A stretch of 59,693 nt of DNA. It comes from Paenibacillus oleatilyticus (GTDB lineage: Bacteria > Bacillota > Bacilli > Paenibacillales > NBRC-103111). The position numbers were made by a program, and so were the translations under genes. This document shows, piece by piece, positions 1 to 8,695 of the stretch (position 1 is the first letter of the stretch; the number at the start of each line of letters is the position of its first letter). The notes under the pieces were generated by a model. The model had not been told where the DNA came from and made no database searches. It saw only the letters and a program-made list of their open reading frames with translations. Location of the stretch: positions 1 to 59,693 of the forward strand of contig NZ_JAHNZO010000040.1 of assembly GCF_018998565.1 (NCBI RefSeq), given 5' to 3'.

Positions 1-34
1 CGCAGGGTCCTGGGAGAGTAGGACGTCGCCAAGC
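1..34 (+). rRNA. rrf: 5S rRNA, 3' end (partial)
   Basis: The first 34 bases match the 3' end of Bacillales 5S rRNA: GGGAGAGTAGGACG followed by a terminal GCCAAGC that would pair with the 5' end lying outside the window. An intrinsic terminator follows at once. This marks the end of an upstream rRNA operon. Confidence 0.85.
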
Positions 35-38
35 ACAA

Positions 39-77
39 GAGCTTCTTCGGATTTTATCCGGAGAGGCTCTTTTTCTT
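39..77 (+). terminator. rRNA operon terminator
   Basis: A 13-bp stem (39-51 with 57-69, two G-U pairs) with a 5-nt loop is followed by a T-rich run. It sits directly after the 5S rRNA and closes that operon. Confidence 0.85.
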
Positions 78-133
78 ATACCACAAGAATAAAAGTGCCC
101 GGACGACCCCAAACTAAGAAATAGGTGGGGGAG

Positions 134-161
134 TTGCAATCTTACGTAAATCTGCTATAAT
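134..161 (+). promoter_or_regulatory. Sigma-A promoter of the ctsR operon
   Basis: TTGCAA (134-139), 16-nt spacer and a perfect TATAAT (156-161). The predicted start lies near 168, so the CtsR operator covers the transcription start. Confidence 0.75.
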
Positions 162-169
162 GTATTTAA

Positions 170-191
170 AGTCAAAGAAAGTCAAAGTCAA
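170..191 (+). promoter_or_regulatory. CtsR operator
   Basis: AGTCAAA-GAA-AGTCAAA (170-186) matches the CtsR heptad-repeat consensus RGTCAAA-NAN-RGTCAAA. A third partial heptad AGTCAA follows at 186-191. It lies just downstream of the -10 box of the ctsR promoter, so the operon should be autorepressed and released on heat or protein stress. Confidence 0.85.
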
Positions 192-274
192 TGATTTTGC
201 AGTTAGATTAATCAGTCATCTTGGCTTTCTTCACTTTAAATATGGTTTTACTTCTGTCGCGGGAGGTCGAATAG

Positions 275-736
275 ATGCGCAATGTTTCAGAAATTATTGA
301 GCAATATCTGAAGCAAACTTTGCAGCAGAGCCCCGACGGTGTGATCGAGATCCAACGTAATGAACTGGCCGATCAATTCAACTGCGTTCCCTCGCAGATC
401 AATTACGTCATTAGTACCCGTTTTACATTGGAGAAAGGGTACATTGTCGAAAGCAAGCGGGGCGGCGGCGGTTACATTCGAATTCAAAGAATCGAGCTGC
501 AATCGCATGGCGCGGTGATGGACCATATTTTCCAAACCATCGGTACGCACATGGATCAGCTTGCATCCGAAGGACTGCTGTATCAGCTGGAAGAAGGGGG
601 CTTCATCACTTCGCGGGAAGCGGCATTGATGAAAGCAGCCATTACCCGGGAGGTTCTGATCTTGAAGCTGCCTCTAAGGGATGAGATCAGGGCAAGAATA
701 TTGAAGGCGATGTTGATTTCTTTGCTAAGCAAATGA
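275..736 (+). CDS. ctsR: Transcriptional repressor CtsR, class III heat shock
   Basis: This 153-aa protein is the heat-sensing repressor of clp genes. Residues about 28-52 form the winged helix-turn-helix, and the glycine-rich wing (Gly63-66, the thermosensor loop known for this family) is present. Arg62 next to it corresponds to an arginine that McsB phosphorylates in Bacillaceae CtsR. The start ATG has a GGGAGG ribosome-binding site at 261-266. It is the first gene of ctsR-mcsA-mcsB-clpC and is preceded by its own operator. The length is normal for the family. Confidence 0.96.
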   Translation: MRNVSEIIEQYLKQTLQQSPDGVIEIQRNELADQFNCVPSQINYVISTRFTLEKGYIVESKRGGGGYIRIQRIELQSHGAVMDHIFQTIGTHMDQLASEGLLYQLEEGGFITSREAALMKAAITREVLILKLPLRDEIRARILKAMLISLLSK

Positions 737-783
737 AATGTTCGTATCCTGCCGTCCCAGGGCAAGATTAAAGGAGGACCCAG

Positions 784-1302
784 ATGATTTGTCAGGAATG
801 TGGCAAGAAGCAAGCGACGCTTCATTTTACGAAAATTTTGAATGGCGAGAAGACGGAGTTTCACATTTGCGAATCGTGCGCCAGAGAAAAAGGGGAGCTC
901 ATCCCGGGGACGGCCAATGGGTTCTCCATTCATAATCTGCTCAGCGGATTGCTTGATTTCGAACCGTCGGCGCACAGTACGCTAGCCAACAAAGTACAGC
1001 CCAGCCGTTGCGAGCATTGCGGACTAACGTATACACAGTTCAGCAAAATCGGACGTTTCGGCTGCAGCGAGTGCTATAAGCATTTTGGGGAGAAGCTGGA
1101 CCCGCTGTTCAAACGCGTTCATGGCAATATTATTCATACCGGCAAGGTTCCCAAGCGATCCGGCGGGTTAATTAAACATAAGCGTGAAATTGATCAGTTA
1201 AAAAAGGAATTGCTGATCCGTATCGATAACGAGGAATTCGAAGAAGCAGCCCGTCTGCGGGATCAAATCCGCGAGCTTGAGAAAAAGGTTGCCGAAGGCT
1301 AG
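784..1302 (+). CDS. mcsA: McsA, zinc-binding activator of the arginine kinase McsB
   Basis: This 172-aa protein has four CxxC pairs (C3/C6, C29/C32, C76/C79, C94/C97) that bind metal, and a C-terminal UVR-type coiled coil (about 135-170) like those in UvrB and ClpC. In B. subtilis McsA activates McsB and takes part in targeting proteins to ClpCP and in metal or redox sensing. An AAAGGAGG site (770-777) precedes the ATG. It is the second gene of the ctsR operon, about 50 nt after ctsR. Confidence 0.95.
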   Translation: MICQECGKKQATLHFTKILNGEKTEFHICESCAREKGELIPGTANGFSIHNLLSGLLDFEPSAHSTLANKVQPSRCEHCGLTYTQFSKIGRFGCSECYKHFGEKLDPLFKRVHGNIIHTGKVPKRSGGLIKHKREIDQLKKELLIRIDNEEFEEAARLRDQIRELEKKVAEG

Positions 1303-1327
1303 ATGGGTGAGGTAAGGAGGAGTGCTT

Positions 1328-2395
1328 ATGACGGAAGCAAGCCGTTTTACAGAGAATGCGCTTAGCGATTGGATGAAGGGTGAAGGGCCGGATTCGGATA
1401 TCGTCATCAGCAGCCGTATACGCATCGCGCGAAATATGCAGGCGTACCCTTTCCCTATGTTGGCAACGAACCAGCAGTCGAAGGAAGTGCTGGAACAGGT
1501 ATCCCAAGTCGTTCATAACGAAGAGCTGGGTACGATCAGCCGGTTTTCGATGCTGCCGCTTTCCGAATTGAATGAACTGGAGAGACGAGTGCTGGTCGAA
1601 AAGCATCTGATTAGTCCGGCACTGGCTAACGAATCGCGCAACGGAGCCGTCATTCTCAGTGACAACGAGTCCGTTAGCATCATGGTCAATGAAGAAGACC
1701 ATCTTCGGATTCAGTGCTTGTGTCCTGGTTTTCAGATTAAAGAAGCTTGGGATCTGGCCAACCAGATCGACGATATATTTGAAACGCATTTGAATTATGC
1801 TTTTGACGAGAAGCACGGATATTTGACGAGCTGTCCTACGAACGTAGGTACGGGGATTCGCGCTTCGGTGATGATCCATCTTCCCGCGCTAGTTCTGACG
1901 CAGCAGATCAACCGCATATTATCGGCTATTACCCAAGTTGGGCTGGCCGTGCGGGGCTTGTATGGCGAAGGCAGCGAAGCGCTTGGCAACCTGTTTCAGA
2001 TTTCGAACCAGATTACGCTGGGACAATCCGAAGAGGAAATTATCGATAACCTGCACAGCGTCGTACGGCAAATTATCGAGCATGAGCGTGCGGCCAGACA
2101 GAAGCTGATCTACGAGACGAGAGCCAAAATTTTGGACCGGGTCAGCCGTTCTTACGGCGTCTTGTCGTATGCGGCGATTATGGATTCCAAAGAAGCAGCG
2201 CAGCGGCTGTCGGACGTACGGCTCGGGATTGATCTCGGGTTTATCAAAAATGTCTACCCGCATGTGCTCAACGAGCTTTTGGTGATGACCCAGCCCGGAT
2301 TTTTGCAGCAGTCGGCAGGAGAAAAGCTGACACCTGAAGAAAGAGACATTAGGCGAGCACAGCTCATCCGGGAAAAAATTGCGGAAACGGGCTAG
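1328..2395 (+). CDS. mcsB: Protein arginine kinase McsB
   Basis: McsB phosphorylates arginines to mark proteins for ClpCP degradation and to inactivate CtsR. It is a 355-aa phosphagen-kinase homologue: SSRIRIARN near residues 28-36 and TSCPTNVGTG with Cys169 at the creatine-kinase cysteine position are visible. I chose ATG 1328, not GTG 1322, because AAGGAGG at 1314-1320 is 7 nt from the ATG but only 1 nt from the GTG. It is co-transcribed with mcsA and clpC. Confidence 0.95.
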   Translation: MTEASRFTENALSDWMKGEGPDSDIVISSRIRIARNMQAYPFPMLATNQQSKEVLEQVSQVVHNEELGTISRFSMLPLSELNELERRVLVEKHLISPALANESRNGAVILSDNESVSIMVNEEDHLRIQCLCPGFQIKEAWDLANQIDDIFETHLNYAFDEKHGYLTSCPTNVGTGIRASVMIHLPALVLTQQINRILSAITQVGLAVRGLYGEGSEALGNLFQISNQITLGQSEEEIIDNLHSVVRQIIEHERAARQKLIYETRAKILDRVSRSYGVLSYAAIMDSKEAAQRLSDVRLGIDLGFIKNVYPHVLNELLVMTQPGFLQQSAGEKLTPEERDIRRAQLIREKIAETG

Positions 2396-2456
2396 CCGTC
2401 AACATACGAAACCGCATAACAAGCATAGGCTATACCAATCTTTGGAGGTGTTACAC

Positions 2457-4901
2457 ATGATGTTTGGCAGATTTACGGAACGCGCGCAAAAGGTATTGTC
2501 CTTGGCGCAGGAGGAAGCAGTTCGTTTGGGACACAACAATATCGGAACAGAGCACATTCTGCTCGGTCTGATTCGTGAAGGCGAAGGCATTGCCGCGAAG
2601 GCGCTCATTGCGCTCGGACTCGGCCTGGAGAAAATTCAAGACGAAGTCGAATCGCTGATCGGACGGGGACAAGAGCAGCCATCGAATATCGCATACACGC
2701 CGCGGGCGAAAAAAGTAATCGAGCTGTCGATGGACGAAGCCCGCAAGCTGGGACATACGTATGTCGGAACGGAGCACATTCTGCTCGGCTTGATTCGTGA
2801 AGGCGAAGGCGTTGCTGCACGCGTATTGAACAATTTGGGCGTGAGCCTGAACAAGGCCCGTCAGCAAGTGCTTCAACTGCTTGGCAGCAGCGAGGTGGTC
2901 TCGCCTAACCATGGTAACCCGACGAATGTGAATACACCGACGTTGGACGGTCTGGCTCGCGACCTGACGGCTTATGCCAAGGAAGGCAACCTGGACCCGG
3001 TCATTGGCCGCAGCAAAGAGATCGAGCGCGTCATTCAAGTGCTCAGCCGCCGTACGAAAAACAATCCGGTTCTCATTGGGGAACCCGGCGTAGGTAAAAC
3101 GGCGATTGCCGAAGGGCTAGCGCAAAAAATCGTCGCCAACGAAATTCCGGAAACGCTGCGCGATAAACGCGTCATGACCTTGGATATGGGCTCGGTCGTT
3201 GCCGGTACGAAATACCGCGGCGAATTCGAAGACCGCCTGAAAAAAATTATGGATGAAATCCGACAAGCCGGAAATATCGTCTTGTTCATTGACGAGCTTC
3301 ATACGCTGATCGGTGCCGGCGGGGCGGAAGGCGCGATCGACGCTTCGAATATTTTGAAGCCGGCTCTGGCTCGCGGAGAGCTCCAGTGCATCGGGGCTAC
3401 AACGCTTGACGAGTACCGCAAATATATCGAAAAGGACGCGGCGCTGGAAAGACGCTTCCAACCGATCACGGTCGATCAACCGTCACCGGAAGAAGCGATT
3501 CAAATTTTGCACGGGCTGCGTGACCGTTACGAAGCGCATCACCGCGTGAAAATTACGGATGAAGCCATTGAGCAAGCCGTGAAGCTGTCCGACCGTTATA
3601 TTACGGACCGGTTCCTTCCGGATAAAGCGATCGACTTGATCGACGAAGCCAGCTCCAAAGTAAGGCTCCGTTCGTATACGGTACCGCCGGATCTGAAAAA
3701 GCTGGAAAGCCGTCTCGATGACATCCGCAAGGAAAAAGACGCTGCCGTGCAAAGCCAGGAATTCGAGAAAGCGGCATCGCTGCGCGATACCGAGCAGAAG
3801 CTGCGCGAAGAGCTCGACTCGACGAAGAACGAATGGAAAGAGAAGCAAGGACGCACCGACTCCGAAGTGACGCCGGACGATATTGCCCAAGTCGTAGCAA
3901 GCTGGACCGGTATTCCTGTCGTGAAGCTGGCTGAGGAAGAAACTCAGCGCCTGCTGAAGATGGAATCCATCCTGCATGACCGGGTGATCGGCCAGGACGA
4001 AGCCGTCAAAGCGGTCAGCCGCGCAATTCGCCGCGCTAGAGCAGGTCTGAAAGATCCGAAACGCCCGATGGGCTCGTTCATCTTCCTTGGTCCGACCGGT
4101 GTCGGGAAAACCGAGCTGGCCCGTGCGCTCGCCGAGTCTCTCTTCGGTGACGAGAATGCCGTCATTCGGATCGACATGTCCGAGTACATGGAGAAACATT
4201 CTACGTCTCGTTTGGTCGGAGCGCCTCCGGGATACGTCGGATACGAAGAAGGCGGCCAATTGACCGAAAAAGTACGCCGCAAGCCGTACTCTGTTGTCCT
4301 GCTGGACGAAATCGAAAAAGCGCACCCTGAAGTATTCAATATTTTGCTGCAGGTGCTTGAAGACGGCCGCCTGACGGACTCCAAAGGCCGTACGGTCGAC
4401 TTCCGCAATACGTTGATCATCATGACATCGAACGTCGGGGCCGATACGATCAAGAGAAACTCGACGCTCGGCTTCACCGCCGCGCATGATGCAGGCAAAG
4501 ACTATAACAATATGAAAGATAAAGTAATGGGCGAGCTGAAGAAAAGCTTCCGTCCGGAGTTCTTGAACCGGATCGACGAGATTATCGTGTTCCACTCCTT
4601 GGAAGAACAGCATATCGCCGAGATCGTTACTTTGATGGCCGACGACCTTCGCAAACGGTTGAAAGAGCAGGAAGTTGAATTCTTCCTGACCGATTCGGCC
4701 AAAGCGTTCCTCGCCAAAGAAGGCTACGATCCGACCTTCGGCGCGAGACCGCTGCGCAGAGCGATTCAGAAGCACATCGAAGACCGGTTGTCGGAGGAAT
4801 TGCTGCGCGGCAACATCACCAAAGGCGACACGCTTACGATCGACGAGAAGGACGGCGAATTGATCGTTCATCGCAACCAAGGCGTCGGTACGGAGGCTTA
4901 A
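2457..4901 (+). CDS. clpC: ATP-dependent Clp protease ATPase subunit ClpC
   Basis: This 814-aa AAA+ unfoldase partners with ClpP and uses McsB or MecA as adaptors. It has two ClpN repeats (about 5-140, each with GTEHILLGLIREGEG), a first AAA domain with Walker A GEPGVGKT (208-215), a UVR/M-domain coiled coil (about 418-455) and a second AAA domain with GPTGVGKT (545-552). The start MMFGRFTERAQ is that of B. subtilis ClpC, with GGAGGTG 6 nt upstream. An in-frame longer reading from 2379 overlaps mcsB and lacks homology. It is the last gene of the ctsR operon. Confidence 0.97.
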   Translation: MMFGRFTERAQKVLSLAQEEAVRLGHNNIGTEHILLGLIREGEGIAAKALIALGLGLEKIQDEVESLIGRGQEQPSNIAYTPRAKKVIELSMDEARKLGHTYVGTEHILLGLIREGEGVAARVLNNLGVSLNKARQQVLQLLGSSEVVSPNHGNPTNVNTPTLDGLARDLTAYAKEGNLDPVIGRSKEIERVIQVLSRRTKNNPVLIGEPGVGKTAIAEGLAQKIVANEIPETLRDKRVMTLDMGSVVAGTKYRGEFEDRLKKIMDEIRQAGNIVLFIDELHTLIGAGGAEGAIDASNILKPALARGELQCIGATTLDEYRKYIEKDAALERRFQPITVDQPSPEEAIQILHGLRDRYEAHHRVKITDEAIEQAVKLSDRYITDRFLPDKAIDLIDEASSKVRLRSYTVPPDLKKLESRLDDIRKEKDAAVQSQEFEKAASLRDTEQKLREELDSTKNEWKEKQGRTDSEVTPDDIAQVVASWTGIPVVKLAEEETQRLLKMESILHDRVIGQDEAVKAVSRAIRRARAGLKDPKRPMGSFIFLGPTGVGKTELARALAESLFGDENAVIRIDMSEYMEKHSTSRLVGAPPGYVGYEEGGQLTEKVRRKPYSVVLLDEIEKAHPEVFNILLQVLEDGRLTDSKGRTVDFRNTLIIMTSNVGADTIKRNSTLGFTAAHDAGKDYNNMKDKVMGELKKSFRPEFLNRIDEIIVFHSLEEQHIAEIVTLMADDLRKRLKEQEVEFFLTDSAKAFLAKEGYDPTFGARPLRRAIQKHIEDRLSEELLRGNITKGDTLTIDEKDGELIVHRNQGVGTEA

Positions 4902-4933
4902 GTCTAAAATTCAGGAGCGCAGGCTCCTTCCAT

Positions 4934-4978
4934 AGCATCCCACGGCTGCAAGCTGGGCCGGAGGGATGCTTTTATTAT
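4934..4978 (+). terminator. clpC operon terminator
   Basis: AGCATCCC (4934-4941) pairs perfectly with GGGATGCT (4963-4970), followed by TTTATTATTT. It closes the ctsR-clpC operon. Confidence 0.8.
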
Positions 4979-5075
4979 TTACCATTAAAGCTTTTTTTCT
5001 TTTCAGCGGCGGCAAGGGTTTTCAAGACAGGGTCAAAATGGTAAACTTTGAGTTGGGATAAGAAAGCAGGGTTAA

Positions 5076-6446
5076 ATGATGGCGAAAACAAAAACAAAGT
5101 TCTTCTGCCAGTCATGCGGCTACGAATCGCCGAAATGGCTCGGCAAATGTCCGGGCTGCGAAGCTTGGAATACATTTGTGGAAGAAGTGGAGACCGTTGT
5201 CAAGAGCAAAGGGCTGCACACAAATTTTTTGAACAAGAAAGAAAAAGCGGTTTCTATCATAAACATAGAAAGCAGTCAAGAAGAGCGGATCGTGACGGAC
5301 AATCGGGAGTTGAACCGCGTGCTTGGCGGCGGTATTGTGCCCGGCTCCCTGATTCTGGTCGGCGGCGACCCGGGGATCGGGAAATCGACGCTGCTTCTGC
5401 AAACGTCGCATTTGCTGACACAACTGGACTTGAAAGTGCTGTATATTTCCGGAGAGGAATCCGTCCGCCAGACGAAGCTGAGGGCAGACCGGCTGCAAGC
5501 CGTTTCCCCGCTGTTGTTCGTGCTGTGTGAAACGAATGTGGAGCATATCGAAGCGGCGATTGACGAGATCGAACCGGATTTCATCGTCATTGACTCGATC
5601 CAAACGGTATACCACGGCGCCGTGGCTTCCGCTCCCGGTTCGGTCTCTCAAGTTCGGGAATGCACGGGGCATTTTATGCGGATTGCAAAAATGAAAGGAA
5701 TCGCAACCGTCCTCGTTGGTCATGTTACTAAAGAGGGCGCCATTGCCGGACCGCGATTACTCGAACATATGGTCGATTGCGTGCTGTATTTCGAAGGGGA
5801 GCGGCATCATTCGTACCGGGTGCTTCGCGCCGTAAAAAACCGGTTCGGTTCGACCAACGAAATCGGGATTTTCGAAATGCGGGAAAGCGGCTTGGTTGAG
5901 GTCAACAACCCGTCGGAGTTGTTTTTGTCCGAGCGCCCGCTAGGCGTTGCCGGCTCGACCGTCGTCGCCAGCATGGAGGGGACGCGCCCGGTGCTCGTAG
6001 AGCTTCAAGCGCTCGTTTCGTCCACCAACTTCCCGTCCCCCCGACGAATGGCGACCGGTTTCGACCATAACCGACTATCCCTCATTATCGCGGTGCTGGA
6101 GAAACGGATGGGCATGTTTTTGCAAAATCAGGACGCTTACCTTAATGTCGCGGGCGGCGTGAAGCTGGATGAGCCAGCCGTCGACCTGGCGGTAGCGGTC
6201 AGCATCGCTTCCAGCTTCCGCGAACAGCCGACGCAGCCGTTCGACGTCATCTTCGGCGAGGTCGGACTGACGGGCGAGGTGCGGGGCGTCTCGCGTGTCG
6301 ACCAGCGGGTACGTGAGGCGGAAAAGCTCGGCTTCCGCCGCGTCATTCTCCCGCAAAAAAGCCTGAAAGGCTGGACGCCCCCGGCAGGCATTCAAATTAT
6401 CGGCGTCAATACCGTAGCCGAAGCGCTATCGGCTGCTTTAGTATAG
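5076..6446 (+). CDS. radA: DNA repair protein RadA (Sms)
   Basis: This 456-aa RecA-like DnaB-type helicase promotes branch migration in recombination and acts with RecA. It has a C4 zinc finger (CQSCG at 11-15, CPGC at 25-28), Walker A GGDPGIGKST (96-105), the RadA-specific KNRFG motif and a C-terminal Lon-protease-like domain. The ribosome site is weak (AAGCAGG, 5064-5070); ATG 5079 is an alternative start. As in B. subtilis it lies between clpC and disA, here separated from disA by a long palindrome. Confidence 0.95.
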   Translation: MMAKTKTKFFCQSCGYESPKWLGKCPGCEAWNTFVEEVETVVKSKGLHTNFLNKKEKAVSIINIESSQEERIVTDNRELNRVLGGGIVPGSLILVGGDPGIGKSTLLLQTSHLLTQLDLKVLYISGEESVRQTKLRADRLQAVSPLLFVLCETNVEHIEAAIDEIEPDFIVIDSIQTVYHGAVASAPGSVSQVRECTGHFMRIAKMKGIATVLVGHVTKEGAIAGPRLLEHMVDCVLYFEGERHHSYRVLRAVKNRFGSTNEIGIFEMRESGLVEVNNPSELFLSERPLGVAGSTVVASMEGTRPVLVELQALVSSTNFPSPRRMATGFDHNRLSLIIAVLEKRMGMFLQNQDAYLNVAGGVKLDEPAVDLAVAVSIASSFREQPTQPFDVIFGEVGLTGEVRGVSRVDQRVREAEKLGFRRVILPQKSLKGWTPPAGIQIIGVNTVAEALSAALV

Positions 6447-6450
6447 TATA

Positions 6451-6619
6451 TTTTTTGAAACAAGGGTTTTGATGGAGCGCAGGGGAACTGCCGGAGAGTT
6501 TACGTGCCGCCTTTGAACTCGGAAAGCTACCTTAAATTATAATTCAAACTTTCCGAGTTCAAGAGCGGCCGGAGGCAGTTCTCCCTGCTGCGGAATCAAC
6601 CTCCACTTGCTTCAAAAAA
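6451..6619. repeat. 170-bp imperfect palindrome filling the radA-disA gap
   Basis: Nested inverted repeats span almost the whole gap. The outer arms are 6451-6464 and 6606-6619 (13 of 14 paired). Middle arms near 6477-6494 and 6571-6593 include AACTGCC/GGCAGTT. The inner arms 6506-6526 and 6549-6569 pair at 19 of 21 positions around a 22-nt AT-rich loop. It could be a terminator/attenuator or a MITE-like insertion; I saw no target-site duplication. It ends before the disA ribosome-binding site. Confidence 0.8.
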
Positions 6620-6638
6620 TTCGTCAGGAGGGACACCA

Positions 6639-7718
6639 TTGAGCAAGGAAGAAGCAAAACGCGACGTCATGAGCCAGCTGCTGCAGCTCGTTGCGCCAGG
6701 CACGCCGTTCCGGGAAGGGCTGGAGAACGTGCTGCGCGCCAAAACGGGCGGCTTAATTGTCGTCGGCTACAGCCCGGAAGTGATGGAGATTGTAGACGGC
6801 GGCTTTTCGATCAACTGCGATTTTTCCCCAAACTACTTATATGAGCTGGCCAAAATGGACGGCGCGATCATCCTCAGCGAGGATTTGAAGCGTATTCTGT
6901 ATGCGAATACGCAGCTGATTCCGGACTCTTCGATTACGTCCACCGAAACGGGCATCCGGCACCGGACGGCGGAGCGCGTCGCGAAGCAGACCTCCAAGCT
7001 TGTGGTGTCCATTTCGCAGCGGCGCAACGTCATAACCTTGTATCAAGGCAGTTTACGGTATTCGCTGAAAGATATCGGCGTCATTTTGACGAAAGCGAAT
7101 CAGGCGATTCAAACGTTGGAGAAATACAAGTCCGTATTGGACCAAGATTTGACCAATCTGGGCGCTTCCGAATTTGAGGAGCTGGTCACTTTGCACGATG
7201 TGACCGGTGTGATGCAACGTATTGAGATGGTTTTACGTATTAAAGCAGAGATCAAGCGCTACATTAACGAGCTCGGGAACGAAGGCCGGTTGATCAGCAT
7301 GCAGTTGGAGGAATTGGTTGGTAACACCGAGAATGAGGCATACTTGCTGATTAAAGATTACGTCAAAGAACTATCAGAAGAGAAGGTAAAAGAAGTCCAA
7401 GCGACTCTCAAGAAGCATTCGACCGACGAGATGCTCGATCATTCGCACATTGCACGGGTACTCGGCTATCCGCATACGCCTGGCAGTGCGGAGGAGACGA
7501 TCTCGCCAAGAGGCTATCGGGTACTGAACAAAATACCGCGTCTTCCCTCCGTCATTATACATAATCTGGTGGAACGGTTTTGTCAGCTCCCGCATCTGAT
7601 GATGGCGACGATTGAAGAATTGGACGAAGTGGACGGCATCGGGGAAGTGCGCGCACGCACGATTAAAGAAGGTTTGAAGAGAATTCAAGATCAGGTGCTC
7701 ATTGACAGACATATTTAA
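6639..7718 (+). CDS. disA: Diadenylate cyclase and DNA integrity scanning protein DisA
   Basis: DisA condenses two ATP into cyclic di-AMP and pauses at branched DNA. The 359-aa octameric family member shows the DAC domain with DGA (74-76) and RHRTAE (107-112), a central helical region and a C-terminal helix-hairpin-helix DNA-binding domain (DEVDGIGEVRARTIKEG). The start is TTG 6639, 7 nt after AGGAGG (6627-6632); it encodes MSKEE and no ATG fits. It follows radA as in B. subtilis, where DisA and RadA cooperate at branch structures. Confidence 0.95.
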   Translation: MSKEEAKRDVMSQLLQLVAPGTPFREGLENVLRAKTGGLIVVGYSPEVMEIVDGGFSINCDFSPNYLYELAKMDGAIILSEDLKRILYANTQLIPDSSITSTETGIRHRTAERVAKQTSKLVVSISQRRNVITLYQGSLRYSLKDIGVILTKANQAIQTLEKYKSVLDQDLTNLGASEFEELVTLHDVTGVMQRIEMVLRIKAEIKRYINELGNEGRLISMQLEELVGNTENEAYLLIKDYVKELSEEKVKEVQATLKKHSTDEMLDHSHIARVLGYPHTPGSAEETISPRGYRVLNKIPRLPSVIIHNLVERFCQLPHLMMATIEELDEVDGIGEVRARTIKEGLKRIQDQVLIDRHI

Positions 7719-7793
7719 CTTGCATACAATCAGAGGGTAGCCAAATATTATTAGGAATATTAGGGTACAGTAAAACCAGAGGTGGACTAAAAC

Positions 7794-8528
7794 ATGATAA
7801 CAAAATCCCTTCCGAACTTGTTTACGATTGGGAACTTGTTCTTAGGTATTATTGCAATTATTTCCGTGTTTAATAGCAAACCCGAGCTTGCTGCGATCAT
7901 GGTCATCGTCGCGATGCTTCTGGACGGATTGGACGGACGCGTTGCCCGTGCGCTCAATGCGCAGAGTGAATTCGGCAAAGAGCTGGACTCGCTGTCCGAT
8001 GTCATCTCGTTCGGTGTAGCGCCGGCGTTCATCATGTATGTGGTGGCGTTCACTGAGATGAATGCAGCGGCAGCGTGGATCGTGACAGCGATCTTCCCGA
8101 TCTGCGGCGCGCTTCGTCTGGCTCGCTTCAATGTCGTTGCCGGGACACCGGGGTATTTTATCGGCTTGCCGATTCCGGCCGCCGGCGGCGTATTGTGTAC
8201 GCTCGCGCTGTTCCATAAAGAATTGAACACCGTCGTACTCGTCTTGTCGACGCTTCTGCTGTCCTACCTGATGGTCAGCACCGTCAAATACCCGAACTTC
8301 AAAAAGGTCGGCATCCCGAAAGCCGCTATCTGGATTACGCCTGTTGTCGTCGTGGCTGCCGTTGTGCTGGCTGTCATGTATCCGGGGCTGTTGTCCAAGC
8401 TCATCTTCGTACCGCTGCTTCTTTATGCGCTGTACGGCTTAAAAAAAAACGTTGATCGGCTGTTCTTCTGGAAACGAAGAAAACGTTCGTCCATAGAAGA
8501 ACCGGAGTCCAAAACAACGAGCCTCTAA
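7794..8528 (+). CDS. pssA: CDP-diacylglycerol-serine O-phosphatidyltransferase
   Basis: This 244-aa integral membrane protein makes phosphatidylserine from CDP-diacylglycerol and serine, the precursor of phosphatidylethanolamine. The CDP-alcohol phosphatidyltransferase signature DG-x2-AR-x8-G-x3-D-x3-D is complete at residues 47-69. It has several transmembrane helices and a basic cytoplasmic tail. The start ATG has AGAGGTGG upstream. Its place between disA and yacL differs from B. subtilis, where these genes are adjacent. A strong terminator follows. Confidence 0.93.
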   Translation: MITKSLPNLFTIGNLFLGIIAIISVFNSKPELAAIMVIVAMLLDGLDGRVARALNAQSEFGKELDSLSDVISFGVAPAFIMYVVAFTEMNAAAAWIVTAIFPICGALRLARFNVVAGTPGYFIGLPIPAAGGVLCTLALFHKELNTVVLVLSTLLLSYLMVSTVKYPNFKKVGIPKAAIWITPVVVVAAVVLAVMYPGLLSKLIFVPLLLYALYGLKKNVDRLFFWKRRKRSSIEEPESKTTSL

Positions 8529-8561
8529 AACCGCATAAGTCGCACAAGGCTATGAAAATGA

Positions 8562-8601
8562 AAAGCATTTGTTTTCCGCAAGGAAAATGAATGCTTTTTT
8601 T
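8562..8601 (+). terminator. pssA terminator
   Basis: A 16-bp stem (8562-8577 with 8582-8597, two G-U pairs) closed by a GCAA tetraloop is followed by a run of T. It separates disA-pssA from yacL. Confidence 0.9.
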
Positions 8602-8695
8602 CATTTTCTTCAACTGATACGATTAGGCTTGAGTAATTTGGATCATAATTGTAACGGAAGGTAGAATTTGTTATTTTTTTTGGAGGTGAAAGTCT

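Noticed and set aside
2379..2456. N-terminal extension of ClpC
   Set aside because: The 26 extra residues overlap mcsB, have no ClpC homology, and the ribosome site GGAGGTG lies at 2444-2450 before MMFGRF.
5031..5045. CtsR site before radA (GGTCAAAATGGTAAA)
   Set aside because: Only one heptad matches; the second differs and the spacing is wrong.
6451..6619. Insertion sequence between radA and disA
   Set aside because: There is no transposase gene and no target-site duplication; only a palindrome is present.
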